Shown: positions 1-7,163 of the stretch, piece after piece
Position numbering within the stretch: position 1 is the stretch's first letter
Layout of the letters: every line of letters starts with the position of its first letter
Source of the DNA: Sphingomonadales bacterium
Lineage (GTDB): Bacteria; Pseudomonadota; Alphaproteobacteria; Sphingomonadales; Sphingomonadaceae
Direction: 5' to 3'
Assembly (NCBI GenBank): GCA_017302775.1
Contig: JAFLDC010000040.1
Span: 1 to 11,897, forward strand
Length of the DNA stretch: 11,897 nucleotides
The notes under the pieces: model-generated
Databases searched by the model: none
The model's input: the letters and a program-made list of their open reading frames with translations, nothing else
What the model was told of the DNA's origin: nothing
Program-made: the position numbers and the translations under genes

Positions 1-83
1 AGCCGCTTGCCCGCCCAGATGGTCAGGTCAATGACGCTGTTCGCGTAGGACGACGCATCAATACATGCGAGAATCTGGTTCAT
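1..83 (-). CDS. Universal stress protein (UspA family), N-terminal fragment cut by the window edge
   Basis: Only the first 27 codons are inside the window. They read as a typical UspA opening: a short first strand (ILACIDAS) with the acidic residue D9 that usually contacts nucleotide, followed by a helix (ANSVIDLTIWAGKR). Usp proteins are small cytoplasmic, often ATP-binding stress proteins. The start is well supported: GAGGAG at 91-96 lies 7 nt upstream of the ATG (81-83). The gene begins 11 nt after the stop of the SulP transporter gene and its ribosome binding site overlaps that stop, so the two are almost certainly co-transcribed. SulP plus Usp pairs are a recurring arrangement in proteobacteria; a role of the Usp in regulating or protecting the transporter is inference. 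The family call rests on few residues, and the C-terminal half and ATP-binding glycines lie outside the window. Confidence 0.75.
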   Translation of the reverse strand, partial: MNQILACIDASSYANSVIDLTIWAGKR

Positions 84-94
84 TTCGGCTCTCC

Positions 95-1579
95 TCAATG
101 TCCGGCGAGCTGTTCGCTCGCACCCGGTTTGTCGTGGATGGCGAAGCGATCCACCATTGTGGCGCTCGCCTGATTGAGGCCGACAATCGTGACCTCCGTG
201 CCTTCGCGGCGGAATTTCAGGATGGCTTTATCCAGCACGCCAATTGCTGAAATATCCCAGAAATGTGCTCCTGACACGTCGATCACCACAGCGTCGATGA
301 CTTCCTTGAAGTCAAAGGCCTCAGCAAATCGGTCAGCCGATGCGAAGAAAACCTGCCCGGTCACGTTGTAGGTGCGCGTCTGTCCGTCTGCCGACAGAGC
401 GGAGTCGACATTGAACAGGCGCTTCACTTTGCTGGCGAAGAACAATCCTGACAGGATGACACCGGCAAGAACGCCTTGAGCAAGGTCATGCGTCCAGACG
501 ACGACGACGACCGTAACGATCATCACGACGGATGATTGCCACGGATGGCTGCGCAGGTTTCGGATCGAACCCCAGCTAAACGTGCCAATCGAAACCATGA
601 TCATCACAGCAACAAGTGAGGGCATTGGGATTTTGCTCACCAAAGGGCCAAGAGCGACGATCAGGAAGAGTAGGAAGCAGCCTGCAACCATCGTCGAAAG
701 ACGTGTACTACCACCTGATTTGACGTTGATGACTGACTGCCCGATCATGGCGCAGCCGCCCATGCCCCCAAAGAAGCCGGTGACGAAGTTTGCGATACCT
801 TGACCTTTGCACTCTTGTCGCTTGTCGCTTGGCGTGTCGGTCAAATCGTCCACAATTTGAGCTGTCATCATGGATTCGAGCAAACCCACCGCTGCCATTG
901 TCAGTGAGTAAGGCAGGATGATCTGAAACATCTCAAATGTAAGTGGCACATTGGGAAGAGCAAAGAAGGGGAGCGAAGAGGGCAGTTGGCCCATATCGCC
1001 CACCGTGTTCACACCAAGGCCGCCGTAGATTGAGATCGTTGTAAGAACGACAATGGCGACCAGCGGTGACGGCACCGCTCTGGTCAGTCGCGGAAAGAGA
1101 TAGATGATGGCAAGGCCACCCGCGACCATCGCGTAAGTCACCCACGTCACGCCAGTCAGTTGCGGAAGCTGGGCGATAAAAATGAGGATCGCGAGTGCGT
1201 TGACAAACCCTGTAATCACCGACCGTGAGACATATTGCATCAGAAGATCGAGGCGCAGGAAGCCTGCGATCACCTGAATGATCCCCATCAACACGGTGGC
1301 GGCAAAAAGATATTCAACGCCGTGATCGCGGATCAGCGGCAAAACCAGCACCGCAATAGCGGCGGTGGCAGCCGAAATCATGCCGGGCCGCCCGCCGATT
1401 AATGCCGTAATCACGGCAATCGAGAAGGAGGCATAAAGGCCGACCTTGGGATCGACACCTGCGATAATCGAAAACCCGATAGCTTCGGGAATTAGCGCAA
1501 GTGCAACAACGATGCCCGCAAGGATGTCCCCGCGCGGGTTAGAAAGCCATTCGCGGCGAAGCGTGGCGAGTGAGATCAT
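95..1579 (-). CDS. SulP-family inorganic anion transporter with C-terminal STAS domain
   Basis: This 494-residue inner-membrane protein shows the SulP layout: a short cytoplasmic N-terminus, the signature around residues 30-50 (LIPEAIGF, then [12 protein letters not shown]), about 10-14 hydrophobic segments to roughly residue 400, and a soluble STAS domain at about 405-494 ([12 protein letters not shown], then [20 protein letters not shown]). The length is at the short end of the bacterial range. SulP proteins move sulfate, bicarbonate or other anions, usually coupled to Na+ or H+; the substrate cannot be read from sequence. The membrane part carries the conserved stretch around [16 protein letters not shown]. 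The ATG at 1577-1579 gives the complete N-terminus, but the upstream ribosome binding site is poor (an AGG about 10 nt before it). It heads a minus-strand operon with the Usp gene. I found no convincing promoter in 1580-1800 on this strand. Confidence 0.93.
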   Translation of the reverse strand: MISLATLRREWLSNPRGDILAGIVVALALIPEAIGFSIIAGVDPKVGLYASFSIAVITALIGGRPGMISAATAAIAVLVLPLIRDHGVEYLFAATVLMGIIQVIAGFLRLDLLMQYVSRSVITGFVNALAILIFIAQLPQLTGVTWVTYAMVAGGLAIIYLFPRLTRAVPSPLVAIVVLTTISIYGGLGVNTVGDMGQLPSSLPFFALPNVPLTFEMFQIILPYSLTMAAVGLLESMMTAQIVDDLTDTPSDKRQECKGQGIANFVTGFFGGMGGCAMIGQSVINVKSGGSTRLSTMVAGCFLLFLIVALGPLVSKIPMPSLVAVMIMVSIGTFSWGSIRNLRSHPWQSSVVMIVTVVVVVWTHDLAQGVLAGVILSGLFFASKVKRLFNVDSALSADGQTRTYNVTGQVFFASADRFAEAFDFKEVIDAVVIDVSGAHFWDISAIGVLDKAILKFRREGTEVTIVGLNQASATMVDRFAIHDKPGASEQLAGH

Positions 1580-1820
1580 TCATTAAACCTAGAGAATTTA
1601 AAGCGGAGGCTGTTCACACCGGCGTCTGAAGCCAGCTCTCGGAGCGATGCCTGTGTCGCTGTTTGGTTGTCCGAGGGATAGGCGCCCGGCCGAGCCACCC
1701 GATTGACGGGTCCGTCTTGACGCGACCTTACCCGAAAATAGACAATTGCTGCAAGTGCTAACAGTTTTGCTTTAGGAAATACTAAGCCCGCGCATAGACT
1801 TAGGGCCTAGTTTTCTCGAC

Positions 1821-1921
1821 TTGCGGCGAATGGATGGGTTATTCACCGCACATCGTGCGGCGAATATCCTTGCGCTGTGCGGTGAATACCGGCTATAATC
1901 GCCGCAGAAGGTGCGGTGATT
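1821..1921. promoter_or_regulatory. Cluster of five 11-bp operator-like repeats over the fic promoter
   Basis: Five copies of KTGCGGYGAAT are visible: TTGCGGCGAAT 1821-1831 (+), ATTCACCGCAC 1841-1851 (the minus-strand copy), GTGCGGCGAAT 1855-1865 (+), GTGCGGTGAAT 1877-1887 (+) and GTGCGGTGATT 1911-1921 (+). The second and third form a near-perfect inverted repeat around a 3-nt centre. The four plus-strand copies are 34, 22 and 34 bp apart, close to whole helical turns. One copy lies inside the -35/-10 spacer and one abuts the start codon, where a bound protein would block transcription. The natural candidate regulator is the Fic protein itself, through its C-terminal winged-helix-like region; that is inference. 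Confidence 0.75.
1870..1899 (+). promoter_or_regulatory. fic promoter, TTGCGC - 18 bp - TATAAT
   Basis: A perfect -10 hexamer TATAAT (1894-1899) is preceded at 18 bp by TTGCGC (1870-1875). The start of transcription would fall near 1906, giving a leader of only about 16 nt before the ATG at 1922. The position inside the repeat cluster suggests repression as the main control. Confidence 0.7.
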
Positions 1922-3031
1922 ATGACCTATATCCATGAACGAGCCGATTGGCCAAATCTGCGTTGGAGCGACGAGCAGCTTGCCCAGCCGCTTGCCGCCG
2001 TGCGCCATCGCCAAGGGCGATTGATCGGGCACATGGAAGCCCTTGGGTTTCCGCTGCGCGAAGAAGCCGTGCTGCAAGCCCTCACCGAAGATGTCATCAA
2101 ATCGAGCGAGATCGAAGGCGAAGTGCTGGACCGCGATCAGGTTCGCTCGTCCATCGCCCGACGCCTTGGAATGGACATTGGCGGCTTGGTTCCAGCGGAT
2201 CGCAACGTCGAAGGCGTTGTTGAAATGATGCTCGACGCTACGCAGAACTATGCCGCGCCGCTGACCGCCGAGCGGCTGCATGACTGGCACGCTGCCCTGT
2301 TTCCGACAGGGCGCAGCGGCATGAGCAAAATCACAGTGGGCGCTTGGCGCACCGGCGACGATGGCCCGATGCAGGTTGTATCAGGGCCGATTGGCCGCGA
2401 GCGCGTCCATTATGAAGCGCCAGATGCCGAGCGGCTTGATGCTGATATGGAGAAGTTCCTCACATGGTTTGAAACTGCCCAGCCCGACCCCGTCCTGAAA
2501 GCCGGTGTCGCGCACCTGTGGTTTGTTACCATCCACCCATTTGACGATGGCAATGGCCGTATTGCCCGCGCCATTGCCGACCTTGCGCTTGCGCGCGCGG
2601 AAGGCACAGCGCAGCGGTTCTACAGCATGTCCGCGCAGATCAGGACCGAGCGCAACGCCTATTACGACATGCTGGAATCTACGCAGAAGGGCGACGTGGA
2701 CATCACGCCTTGGCTACTCTGGTTCATCGGCTGTTTGGATCGCGCTTTCGACGGTGCCGAAATCATCCTCGCCAGCGTCATGCGAAAGGCGCGGTTCTGG
2801 GATGCAGTCGCTGACCAGCCCTTGAACGACCGCCAGCGCAAAATGCTTAATCGCTTGCTCGATGGCTTCGACGGCAAACTGACCAATGCAAAATGGGCGA
2901 CTATCGCTAAAACATCGCCCGATACTGCGCTGCGCGACATTACCGATCTCGTCCAGCGCGGCATCTTGGTCAAAGAGCCGGGGGGCGGGCGCAGCACCAG
3001 CTACGCCCTCGCACCCGAAACCTCAACATAA
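1922..3031 (+). CDS. Fic-family AMP-transferase-type protein with DUF4172-like N-terminus and C-terminal HTH
   Basis: Fic proteins transfer a nucleotide moiety, usually AMP from ATP, to hydroxyl side chains of target proteins, and can act as toxins or signalling enzymes. This 369-residue protein carries the complete active-site motif HPFDDGNGR at 205-213, with catalytic H205 and the anion-binding glycine/asparagine loop. The N-terminal part (about 1-80, YIHERADWPNLRW onward) matches the DUF4172 type and holds the inhibitory motif S61-xxx-E65-G66 (SSEIEG), which marks a class II, self-inhibited Fic protein; no separate antitoxin is expected or seen. The C-terminal part (about 297-360) looks like a winged helix with a GGGRSTSY wing, suggesting DNA binding. 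I chose ATG 1922 over the in-frame GTG 1916 because AGAAGG (1906-1911) is better spaced for it and the promoter leaves almost no leader for the GTG. All key residues are present, so it looks functional; the target is unknown. Confidence 0.93.
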   Translation: MTYIHERADWPNLRWSDEQLAQPLAAVRHRQGRLIGHMEALGFPLREEAVLQALTEDVIKSSEIEGEVLDRDQVRSSIARRLGMDIGGLVPADRNVEGVVEMMLDATQNYAAPLTAERLHDWHAALFPTGRSGMSKITVGAWRTGDDGPMQVVSGPIGRERVHYEAPDAERLDADMEKFLTWFETAQPDPVLKAGVAHLWFVTIHPFDDGNGRIARAIADLALARAEGTAQRFYSMSAQIRTERNAYYDMLESTQKGDVDITPWLLWFIGCLDRAFDGAEIILASVMRKARFWDAVADQPLNDRQRKMLNRLLDGFDGKLTNAKWATIAKTSPDTALRDITDLVQRGILVKEPGGGRSTSYALAPETST

Positions 3032-3398
3032 GCGGTACAACCCCTGACATGCCGATATGATGCAGCCCGCCACCGATGGCGGGCGGGGGTTTCATGCCGT
3101 CACCACCCCGAAACTTGCAGCAACGGCACGATGAATTTTCACGATCGCCTTTGACTCCTTGAGAGCAAGGGAAGGCACGTTTCAGTCCATTACGGCCTCT
3201 TATTGGGTCGCTTCTGGCACAGCCCCGCCTGTCGTCAATCGCCTGCGCTTCCGCGCCTCTCGCTTCGCTTTGGCTTGTGCAGCTTGCACCTTCGGGCGGG
3301 CTTCGCCCGGCGTTGACCACCGGCTTGATGGGCCGCGCCGACTTCTCCCCATGAGGCCGCAGATGGTCTGCGCGCCTCCAATCTCAAGGAGAATGACA
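3032..3398. other. Gap between fic and the DUF3768 pair, with small hairpins
   Basis: No gene is supported in this 367-nt stretch; the open frame that crosses it lacks coding-like composition before 3399. Besides the fic terminator it contains three short stem-loops: 3277-3289 (GTGCA/TGCAC), 3293-3309 (CGGGCG/CGCCCG) and 3358-3372 (CGCAGA/TCTGCG). None is followed by a T-run. They lie 30-120 nt before the gene at 3399, so this may be a structured leader. I found no promoter I would defend; TTGACT at 3151-3156 has no matching -10. Confidence 0.5.
3065..3092 (+). terminator. Hairpin terminator after fic
   Basis: A perfect 7-bp stem GCCCGCC (3065-3071) / GGCGGGC (3078-3084) with a 6-nt loop is followed by GGGGG and TTT. 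It lies 33 nt after the fic stop. The T-run is short, so termination may be partial. Confidence 0.6.
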
Positions 3399-3617
3399 AT
3401 GGCGAACGTCGATCAAAATTCACCCGCTTTCATGCTCTGGTGCGTGGAAGGTGACGGCAAGGATGCCCGCTGGACCCGCATCGGGGCCGCGTGGCTGCAT
3501 CAGGACGGCAAGGGCTTCAACATGCGCTGCAACGCGATCCCGTTGCAGGGTCGTCTGGTTGCCCGCGCCTTCACCCCCAAAGCTGACCGCAATGCGGCGC
3601 AAGGAGGTCTGGTATGA
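3399..3617 (+). CDS. Small conserved-looking protein of unknown function, coupled to DUF3768 gene
   Basis: The product is 72 residues, cytoplasmic and without membrane segments. Its core reads IGAAWLHQDGKGF followed by IPLQGRLVARAF, a pattern I associate with short hypothetical proteins of alphaproteobacterial plasmids and integrative elements, including DUF736-like ones; I cannot name a function. The ATG at 3399 is chosen over the in-frame ATG at 3393 because AAGGAG (3386-3391) lies 7 nt from the former and only 1 nt from the latter. The stop overlaps the next start (ATGA at 3614-3617), so translation of the two is coupled. Confidence 0.78.
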   Translation: MANVDQNSPAFMLWCVEGDGKDARWTRIGAAWLHQDGKGFNMRCNAIPLQGRLVARAFTPKADRNAAQGGLV

Positions 3618-3952
3618 GCGCGCCCCTTCACACCGCATCGCGCATCCGCGAGCTGAACGACCTGTTCCGCACTTGCTTCATCGGCGGGCGCGTCCTGATC
3701 ACCGAGGGCATCATCGCCCTTGGTGACACTTTCACCAGCGGCTGCGTGGAAGCGGTGCAACGCTTCACCGATTTCAGCGCTGATAACGATCCATACGGCG
3801 AACACGACTTCGGCTGTGTCACCGTCGATAATCGCAAGGTCTTTTGGAAGATCGACTATTACGACCGGGATTGCCGTTACGGCTCTGAGTGTCCAGCGGA
3901 TCCCGCCCAGACAACCCGAGTCCTCACCATCATGCTGGCCAGTGAATACTAG
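3614..3952 (+). CDS. DUF3768 domain-containing protein
   Basis: The 112-residue product matches the DUF3768 pattern across its length: an N-terminal IRELNDLFR helix, FIGGRVLITEGI, then the core DNDPYGEHDFG (around residues 57-67) and VFWKIDYYDRDCRYGS, ending with TTRVLTIMLASEY. The biochemical role of the family is unknown to me. It occurs mainly in Alphaproteobacteria and often on conjugative or mobilizable elements, which fits this neighbourhood. The start overlaps the previous stop by 4 nt (ATGA), and AAGGAGGT at 3601-3608, inside the upstream gene, is a strong ribosome binding site with 5-nt spacing. A hairpin terminator follows. Confidence 0.9.
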   Translation: MSAPLHTASRIRELNDLFRTCFIGGRVLITEGIIALGDTFTSGCVEAVQRFTDFSADNDPYGEHDFGCVTVDNRKVFWKIDYYDRDCRYGSECPADPAQTTRVLTIMLASEY

Positions 3953-3961
3953 GCCAGCGCG

Positions 3962-3988
3962 CGCGCCGCCGGCGATGTCGGCGGCGCG
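3962..3988. terminator. GC-rich hairpin between convergent genes
   Basis: The 9-bp stem CGCGCCGCC (3962-3970) / GGCGGCGCG (3980-3988) encloses a 9-nt loop. It lies between the DUF3768 stop (3952) and the end of the minus-strand gene at 4005, so it could serve both directions. There is no proper T-run on either side, so strength is uncertain. Confidence 0.5.
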
Positions 3989-4004
3989 TCGCTTTGCACT
4001 TCCG

Positions 4005-4211
4005 TCAGAAACGCGGACCCTGCGGGGGACGAGGGCGTTGCGCGAGGCAGGCCAAAGCCTGCTCGACGTGGCGCAGCGAGATTTGAACGTCGGAGGTCAA
4101 GAAGCGAGACTGCGGGTTACGGCGCAGATCGTTCAGAAGGCGACCGTAGAGAGCGCGGAGTTCCTGTTCGTTCATGCCAACGAGTTCAGCGGGGGTGATA
4201 AACAACGACAT
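4005..4211 (-). CDS. 68-residue protein of unknown function
   Basis: The predicted protein starts MSLFITPAELVGMNEQELRA and is mostly helical: an ITPAEL/MNEQELRALYGRLLNDLRR helix pair, a short turn and an ISLRHVEQALACLAQR helix, then a basic proline-rich tail. It looks like a small helical bundle, possibly a DNA-binding or adaptor protein; I do not recognise a named family. The ATG at 4209-4211 has GGGAGA upstream with about 7 nt spacing. A longer in-frame version starting near 4733 is rejected because it would run antisense into traG. The gene is divergent from traG and convergent with the DUF3768 gene. Confidence 0.68.
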   Translation of the reverse strand: MSLFITPAELVGMNEQELRALYGRLLNDLRRNPQSRFLTSDVQISLRHVEQALACLAQRPRPPQGPRF

Positions 4212-4493
4212 GATTTTTCTCCCAGTCTGTAGTCGCGACCATCGCGGGCCTTCATGGCAGACAGGGCGCAGGGCGTTTGCCTTGGCCGCACTTGGCGGAG
4301 CGCAGCGGAGAAGCCGCGAAGTGGCTTGCGGCCCAAAAGGCAAATCCCCTGCAAGGATGCCCATGAAGAAGGCCCGTGTGGCGTCGGCACAGGGAGAAAA
4401 TGTGCCGCACCTTGGCACCCGCATCAGAAAGTCTTGAACAAACACAAAAATGACGCTGAAAAGAGAGTCTGAATCTTGTGCGTTAGGAACTGC
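4212..4493. other. Divergent structured region upstream of traG
   Basis: This 282-nt stretch between the 68-residue gene (minus) and traG (plus) contains no supported gene but two structures: a long imperfect hairpin at 4276-4344 and competing short hairpins at 4385-4418. The last 60 nt (4430-4490) are AT-richer and most likely hold the traG promoter. TTGAAC at 4434-4439 is a possible -35, without a clear -10. Confidence 0.5.
4276..4344. repeat. Long imperfect hairpin, 69 nt
   Basis: The left arm consists of TTTGCCTT (4276-4283), GGCCGCA (4284-4290) and CTTGGCGG (4291-4298). The right arm consists of CCGCGAAG (4314-4321), TGCGGCC (4327-4333) and AAGGCAAA (4337-4344). About 22 base pairs form with one mismatch and two asymmetric bulges (TGGCT and CAA) on the right arm. 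It is in the 5' region of either the minus-strand 68-residue gene or traG. Candidate roles are an RNA leader, a protein-binding site or a DNA structure; the sequence alone does not decide. Confidence 0.65.
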
Positions 4494-6914
4494 TTGAATC
4501 GCATTGCTCGTCTTTGGCTGTTGATCGCCTTCTGCCTTGCCTGGCCCGTCGCCAGCCACGCCCAAGACCGTGCCCAGATCACCCGTGGGATCACCTATGC
4601 GCTGACGGACATCGCGCTGATCGAGCGCGAGCGTGCCCGTGCCGACGTGCCTGACGATTTTGCCGCCGACAAGCTTACCCTCAGTCGGCAGCGGCTTTCC
4701 GAGAACTACGCGCAAGCAGACCGAACAGGGCAAGGCCGCGCCATCCGACAGGAGGCGGGGCGCAGGGCCAACCGCATCATCGGCGCGTCACCGCGCACCA
4801 ATGACCGGCAATCTTTTCCCGACCCGCAGCGGGTGCGCGCCGATCTTGCTGCGACAAGCAGCGGCGTCAGCGACGTTGAGCTTGCGGGAAGGCAAGCGGG
4901 CCGTATGGCGATGCTTGCCAACGCCCTTGAAGGATTGCAGGGTCCAACGGGAGCCACTGATAAAGATCACTGGCCCGCAGATGTGGCGCAACTGCACGCC
5001 CGCTACTGGCTGCACTTCCACGACCTGCGTGACCGGATGCAGGCGACCTTCACGGACACCTGCGCCCGCTGGCAGTTCTGGTGCACAACGCGGGCAGAGA
5101 CGTTTAACCGCACGCGCGTTCACTACGAGCACGATCTTGAACGCGCGCAGGATACAGCGACGCTTTATTTCCCCGAGGGTTTCCGCGAGCGTTTCGTTGA
5201 CACCACCGGAGTCGGTGGGAGCCGCGCCGGGCACAAGCAGTATCAGGCGCAACTTCGCGAGCAACGCGAAGCCGCTGAACGCGCGCGGGAGATCGAAAAA
5301 GATGGCGTGAGCTATCGAACGCTGGTGCCGATCATCGGCGCAATACTGCTCGTGCTGATCCTCATCAGCATGATGTTCACAAGGAACAGCAAGGGCGGCG
5401 GCAGGCCGCCGCTGTCGGACAACCACGGCTCGGCTGCATGGGGCGCGATGAACTTGGATGTTCATCCGCTTGAGCCATTGTTCGGTGTGTTTCTCGGCAA
5501 ATATGCGTGGCCACATCATGTTGATGGTCAGGTGAAAACCGCGCCCGTGTTCACCAAGCCCGAGGCGCATACCCTCATTATGGCCCCGACGCGAACCGGC
5601 AAGGGCACCAACATCATCGTGCCGACCCTGCTGCGCTATGATGGCTCGATGCTGGTTATCGACCCTAAGGGTGAGAACGCCGCCATCGCGGGGAGGCAGC
5701 GCGCAGCACTGCCCGGTCACAAGGTCCACGTTCTCAACCCGTGGGGGGTGCTTGACGATGAACTGGCAAAACGTGGTTTGCCAACGTCGCGCTACAATCC
5801 GCTCGACGCGATCCGGCGCGGCGATCCCGACGCCGCCAGCATCGCGCATACTATGGCGGAAAGCATCTGCGCCCGCAGCGGCGACCCGCGCAACGCCTAT
5901 TGGGAAGGTAGCGCCACGGCGATCCTGACCGCCGTGCTTCTATGGCTGGCCGACAACGACAGCGACCGCGAACGAAAAACGCTGGCGCGGGTGCGCCAGA
6001 TCGTCACGCTTCCACAGGACCGGCTTGAGAAGGAATACTTCATACCGATGGCGGCCAGCACCGCCTATGGCGGTGCGATTGCCGAGAACATCGGACCGTT
6101 CCTGTCGTCGGGGGACTCCCGCGACATGCCCTCGATCCTGCGCACGCTGGCCGAAGCCACGCGGTTCATCAGCGACGAGCGCCTGAAAGAAGCAACATCG
6201 GCTACTTCCGACTTCGATTTGCGCACGTTCCCGCACAGATCGGAAACCGTGTTTCTGGTCATACCGCCCGACCGCATGAAAGCGCAGGCGACATGGCTGC
6301 GCCTCATGCTCGCCGCCTTCGCCCATGCCTTCCGCACGGCCAAGCCGCGCGGGCAGATACGCGGCATGATGCTGATTGACGAGCTACCGGCGCTCGGGAG
6401 GATTCCCGACCTGCCGACCGACCTTGCCACCATGAGCGGCTATGGCCTCGATTACACCCTGATCGTGCAGGACCTGGGGCAGCTTAAAGCCACCTACGGC
6501 GAGGAGTCGCGCACGATCCTTGCCAATTGCGGCTGGAAATGGCTGTGCAACGTGCGCGACTACGACACAGCCAAGTATGTCTCCGACACCCTTGGCCAGC
6601 GCACCGTCGGCACCGCAACGGTGAACGAAGGGCAGACCGGACAGGGCGAACCCACCAGCGGCAAGGCATATGGCGAGATGGGCCGCGCCTTGCTCACCCC
6701 TGACGAGGTGATGCAGCTCGGGCGGGAGAAGGCCATTGTGCTGCCGCCCGCCGGGCGTCCGTTTCAGGTATGGGGTGTGGGCTATTGGGCAATCCGAGAT
6801 GAGTTCCTGCCGTACCGGGAAGGGGCGATGCAGCTCTATTATTCGCACCCCTTGGTGATCGACCCCAACCCCTACAGGCAGGGTGCGGACGGGCAGGAAC
6901 AGGCCGCAAAGTAG
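4494..6914 (+). CDS. traG: VirD4/TraG-type conjugative coupling protein (T4CP)
   Basis: Coupling proteins are hexameric inner-membrane ATPases that bring the relaxase-DNA complex to a type IV secretion channel. This 806-residue protein has Walker A APTRTGKGT (364-372, K370), the following IDPKGENA stretch, and Walker B LIDE (D629, E630) followed by LPALGRI, all diagnostic of TraG/VirD4. TTG 4494 is the best start: AGGA (4485-4488) sits 5 nt upstream. An in-frame TTG at 4476 has a weaker site. From 4494 the protein opens as a signal peptide or signal anchor (NRIAR, then LWLLIAFCLAWPV, SHA|QD around 23/24). A second membrane segment lies at about 277-297. Between them is about 250 residues of hydrophilic, mainly helical sequence with C190 and C197 (CX6C), predicted to face the periplasm; usual VirD4 loops are much shorter. 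No other type IV genes are in the window. Confidence 0.93.
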   Translation: MNRIARLWLLIAFCLAWPVASHAQDRAQITRGITYALTDIALIERERARADVPDDFAADKLTLSRQRLSENYAQADRTGQGRAIRQEAGRRANRIIGASPRTNDRQSFPDPQRVRADLAATSSGVSDVELAGRQAGRMAMLANALEGLQGPTGATDKDHWPADVAQLHARYWLHFHDLRDRMQATFTDTCARWQFWCTTRAETFNRTRVHYEHDLERAQDTATLYFPEGFRERFVDTTGVGGSRAGHKQYQAQLREQREAAERAREIEKDGVSYRTLVPIIGAILLVLILISMMFTRNSKGGGRPPLSDNHGSAAWGAMNLDVHPLEPLFGVFLGKYAWPHHVDGQVKTAPVFTKPEAHTLIMAPTRTGKGTNIIVPTLLRYDGSMLVIDPKGENAAIAGRQRAALPGHKVHVLNPWGVLDDELAKRGLPTSRYNPLDAIRRGDPDAASIAHTMAESICARSGDPRNAYWEGSATAILTAVLLWLADNDSDRERKTLARVRQIVTLPQDRLEKEYFIPMAASTAYGGAIAENIGPFLSSGDSRDMPSILRTLAEATRFISDERLKEATSATSDFDLRTFPHRSETVFLVIPPDRMKAQATWLRLMLAAFAHAFRTAKPRGQIRGMMLIDELPALGRIPDLPTDLATMSGYGLDYTLIVQDLGQLKATYGEESRTILANCGWKWLCNVRDYDTAKYVSDTLGQRTVGTATVNEGQTGQGEPTSGKAYGEMGRALLTPDEVMQLGREKAIVLPPAGRPFQVWGVGYWAIRDEFLPYREGAMQLYYSHPLVIDPNPYRQGADGQEQAAK

Positions 6915-7045
6915 CAACGTGCCGCATCACAAGACGCAAGGAAATTTCCGGGCGAATCTGCTCTAATGATGTTGTCCGTCGCTGGTCTCCAACGGGATGG
7001 TGGCGGACGCCCAAGGCGCAGAATTGGCGACACGGCAAGATCAGT

Positions 7046-7097
7046 CGCATACAAGCGTATGCGCCATAGCCTTAAACCACTACGCTAACTGCACCCC
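7046..7097 (+). other. Possible origin of transfer (oriT)
   Basis: A perfect inverted repeat CGCATAC (7046-7052) / GTATGCG (7057-7063) with a 4-nt centre is followed 22 nt later by TAACTGCACCCC (7086-7097). The latter resembles the nick-region core of IncQ-type origins as I remember it (TAARTGCGCCCT), 9 of 12 positions. Its place, just upstream of mobC and the relaxase gene, is where an oriT is expected. The inverted repeat is farther from the core than in IncQ plasmids, so the assignment is tentative. Confidence 0.38.
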
Positions 7098-7112
7098 GTA
7101 TCCCCCTAACAA

Positions 7113-7141
7113 TTCACAGTTGCACAAACTCATGTTATGCT
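7113..7141 (+). promoter_or_regulatory. Probable mob operon promoter, TTCACA - 17 bp - TATGCT
   Basis: TTCACA (7113-7118) matches the -35 consensus at 5 of 6 positions, and TATGCT (7136-7141), 17 bp downstream, matches the -10 at 4 of 6. Transcription would start near 7148 and run straight through the hairpin array into mobC. The perfect inverted repeat GTTAT-GCTA-ATAAC (7134-7147) overlaps the -10 box and is a likely operator, for instance for MobC or the relaxase. Confidence 0.5.
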
Positions 7142-7142
7142 A

Positions 7143-7152
7143 ATAACAGGAG
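7143..7152 (+). repeat. Direct repeat ATAACAGGAG, left copy
   Basis: ATAACAGGAG occurs here and again at 7504-7513, bracketing the hairpin array. The right copy is the core of the mobC ribosome binding site. The left copy lies 9 nt before an ATG at 7162 that is in frame with mobC. Confidence 0.7.
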
Positions 7153-7163
7153 ATGCAAGCCAT

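Larger units (their letters stand above)
1580..1921. other. Divergent control region between the transporter and fic
   Basis: This 342-nt stretch has no supported gene. The right third (1821-1921) holds the fic promoter and a cluster of repeated 11-bp elements, described separately. The left two thirds (1580-1810) must contain the promoter for the minus-strand transporter operon, but I see only weak hexamers. AT-rich patches at 1726-1790 and 1583-1603 are the likely places. Open frames crossing the region on the minus strand are antisense to fic and have no ribosome binding site. Confidence 0.6.
6915..7163. other. Gap between traG and the hairpin array
   Basis: There is no gene here and no clear traG terminator. 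It contains the palindrome GGAAATTTCC (6940-6949), the possible oriT (7046-7097), the mob promoter (7113-7141) and an inverted repeat over its -10 box. Confidence 0.55.

Noticed and set aside
1580..1820. Attachment site or element boundary beside the transporter operon
   Set aside because: No integrase gene, tRNA end or direct repeat with another place in the window was found.
1772..2290. Minus-strand open frame of 172 codons over the fic promoter and 5' end
   Set aside because: It is antisense to well-supported Fic coding sequence and to the operator cluster, with no ribosome binding site.
3293..3309. CGGGCG/CGCCCG hairpin as a terminator
   Set aside because: No T-run follows and no gene ends just upstream; fic already has a hairpin terminator at 3065.
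4005..4733. Longer version (242 codons) of the minus-strand 68-residue gene
   Set aside because: The extension crosses the structured intergenic region and the 5' end of traG; the ATG at 4211 has a good ribosome binding site.
4788..5849. Minus-strand open frame of 353 codons
   Set aside because: It lies wholly inside traG, which has clear domain motifs; its composition is that of the antisense of GC-rich codons.
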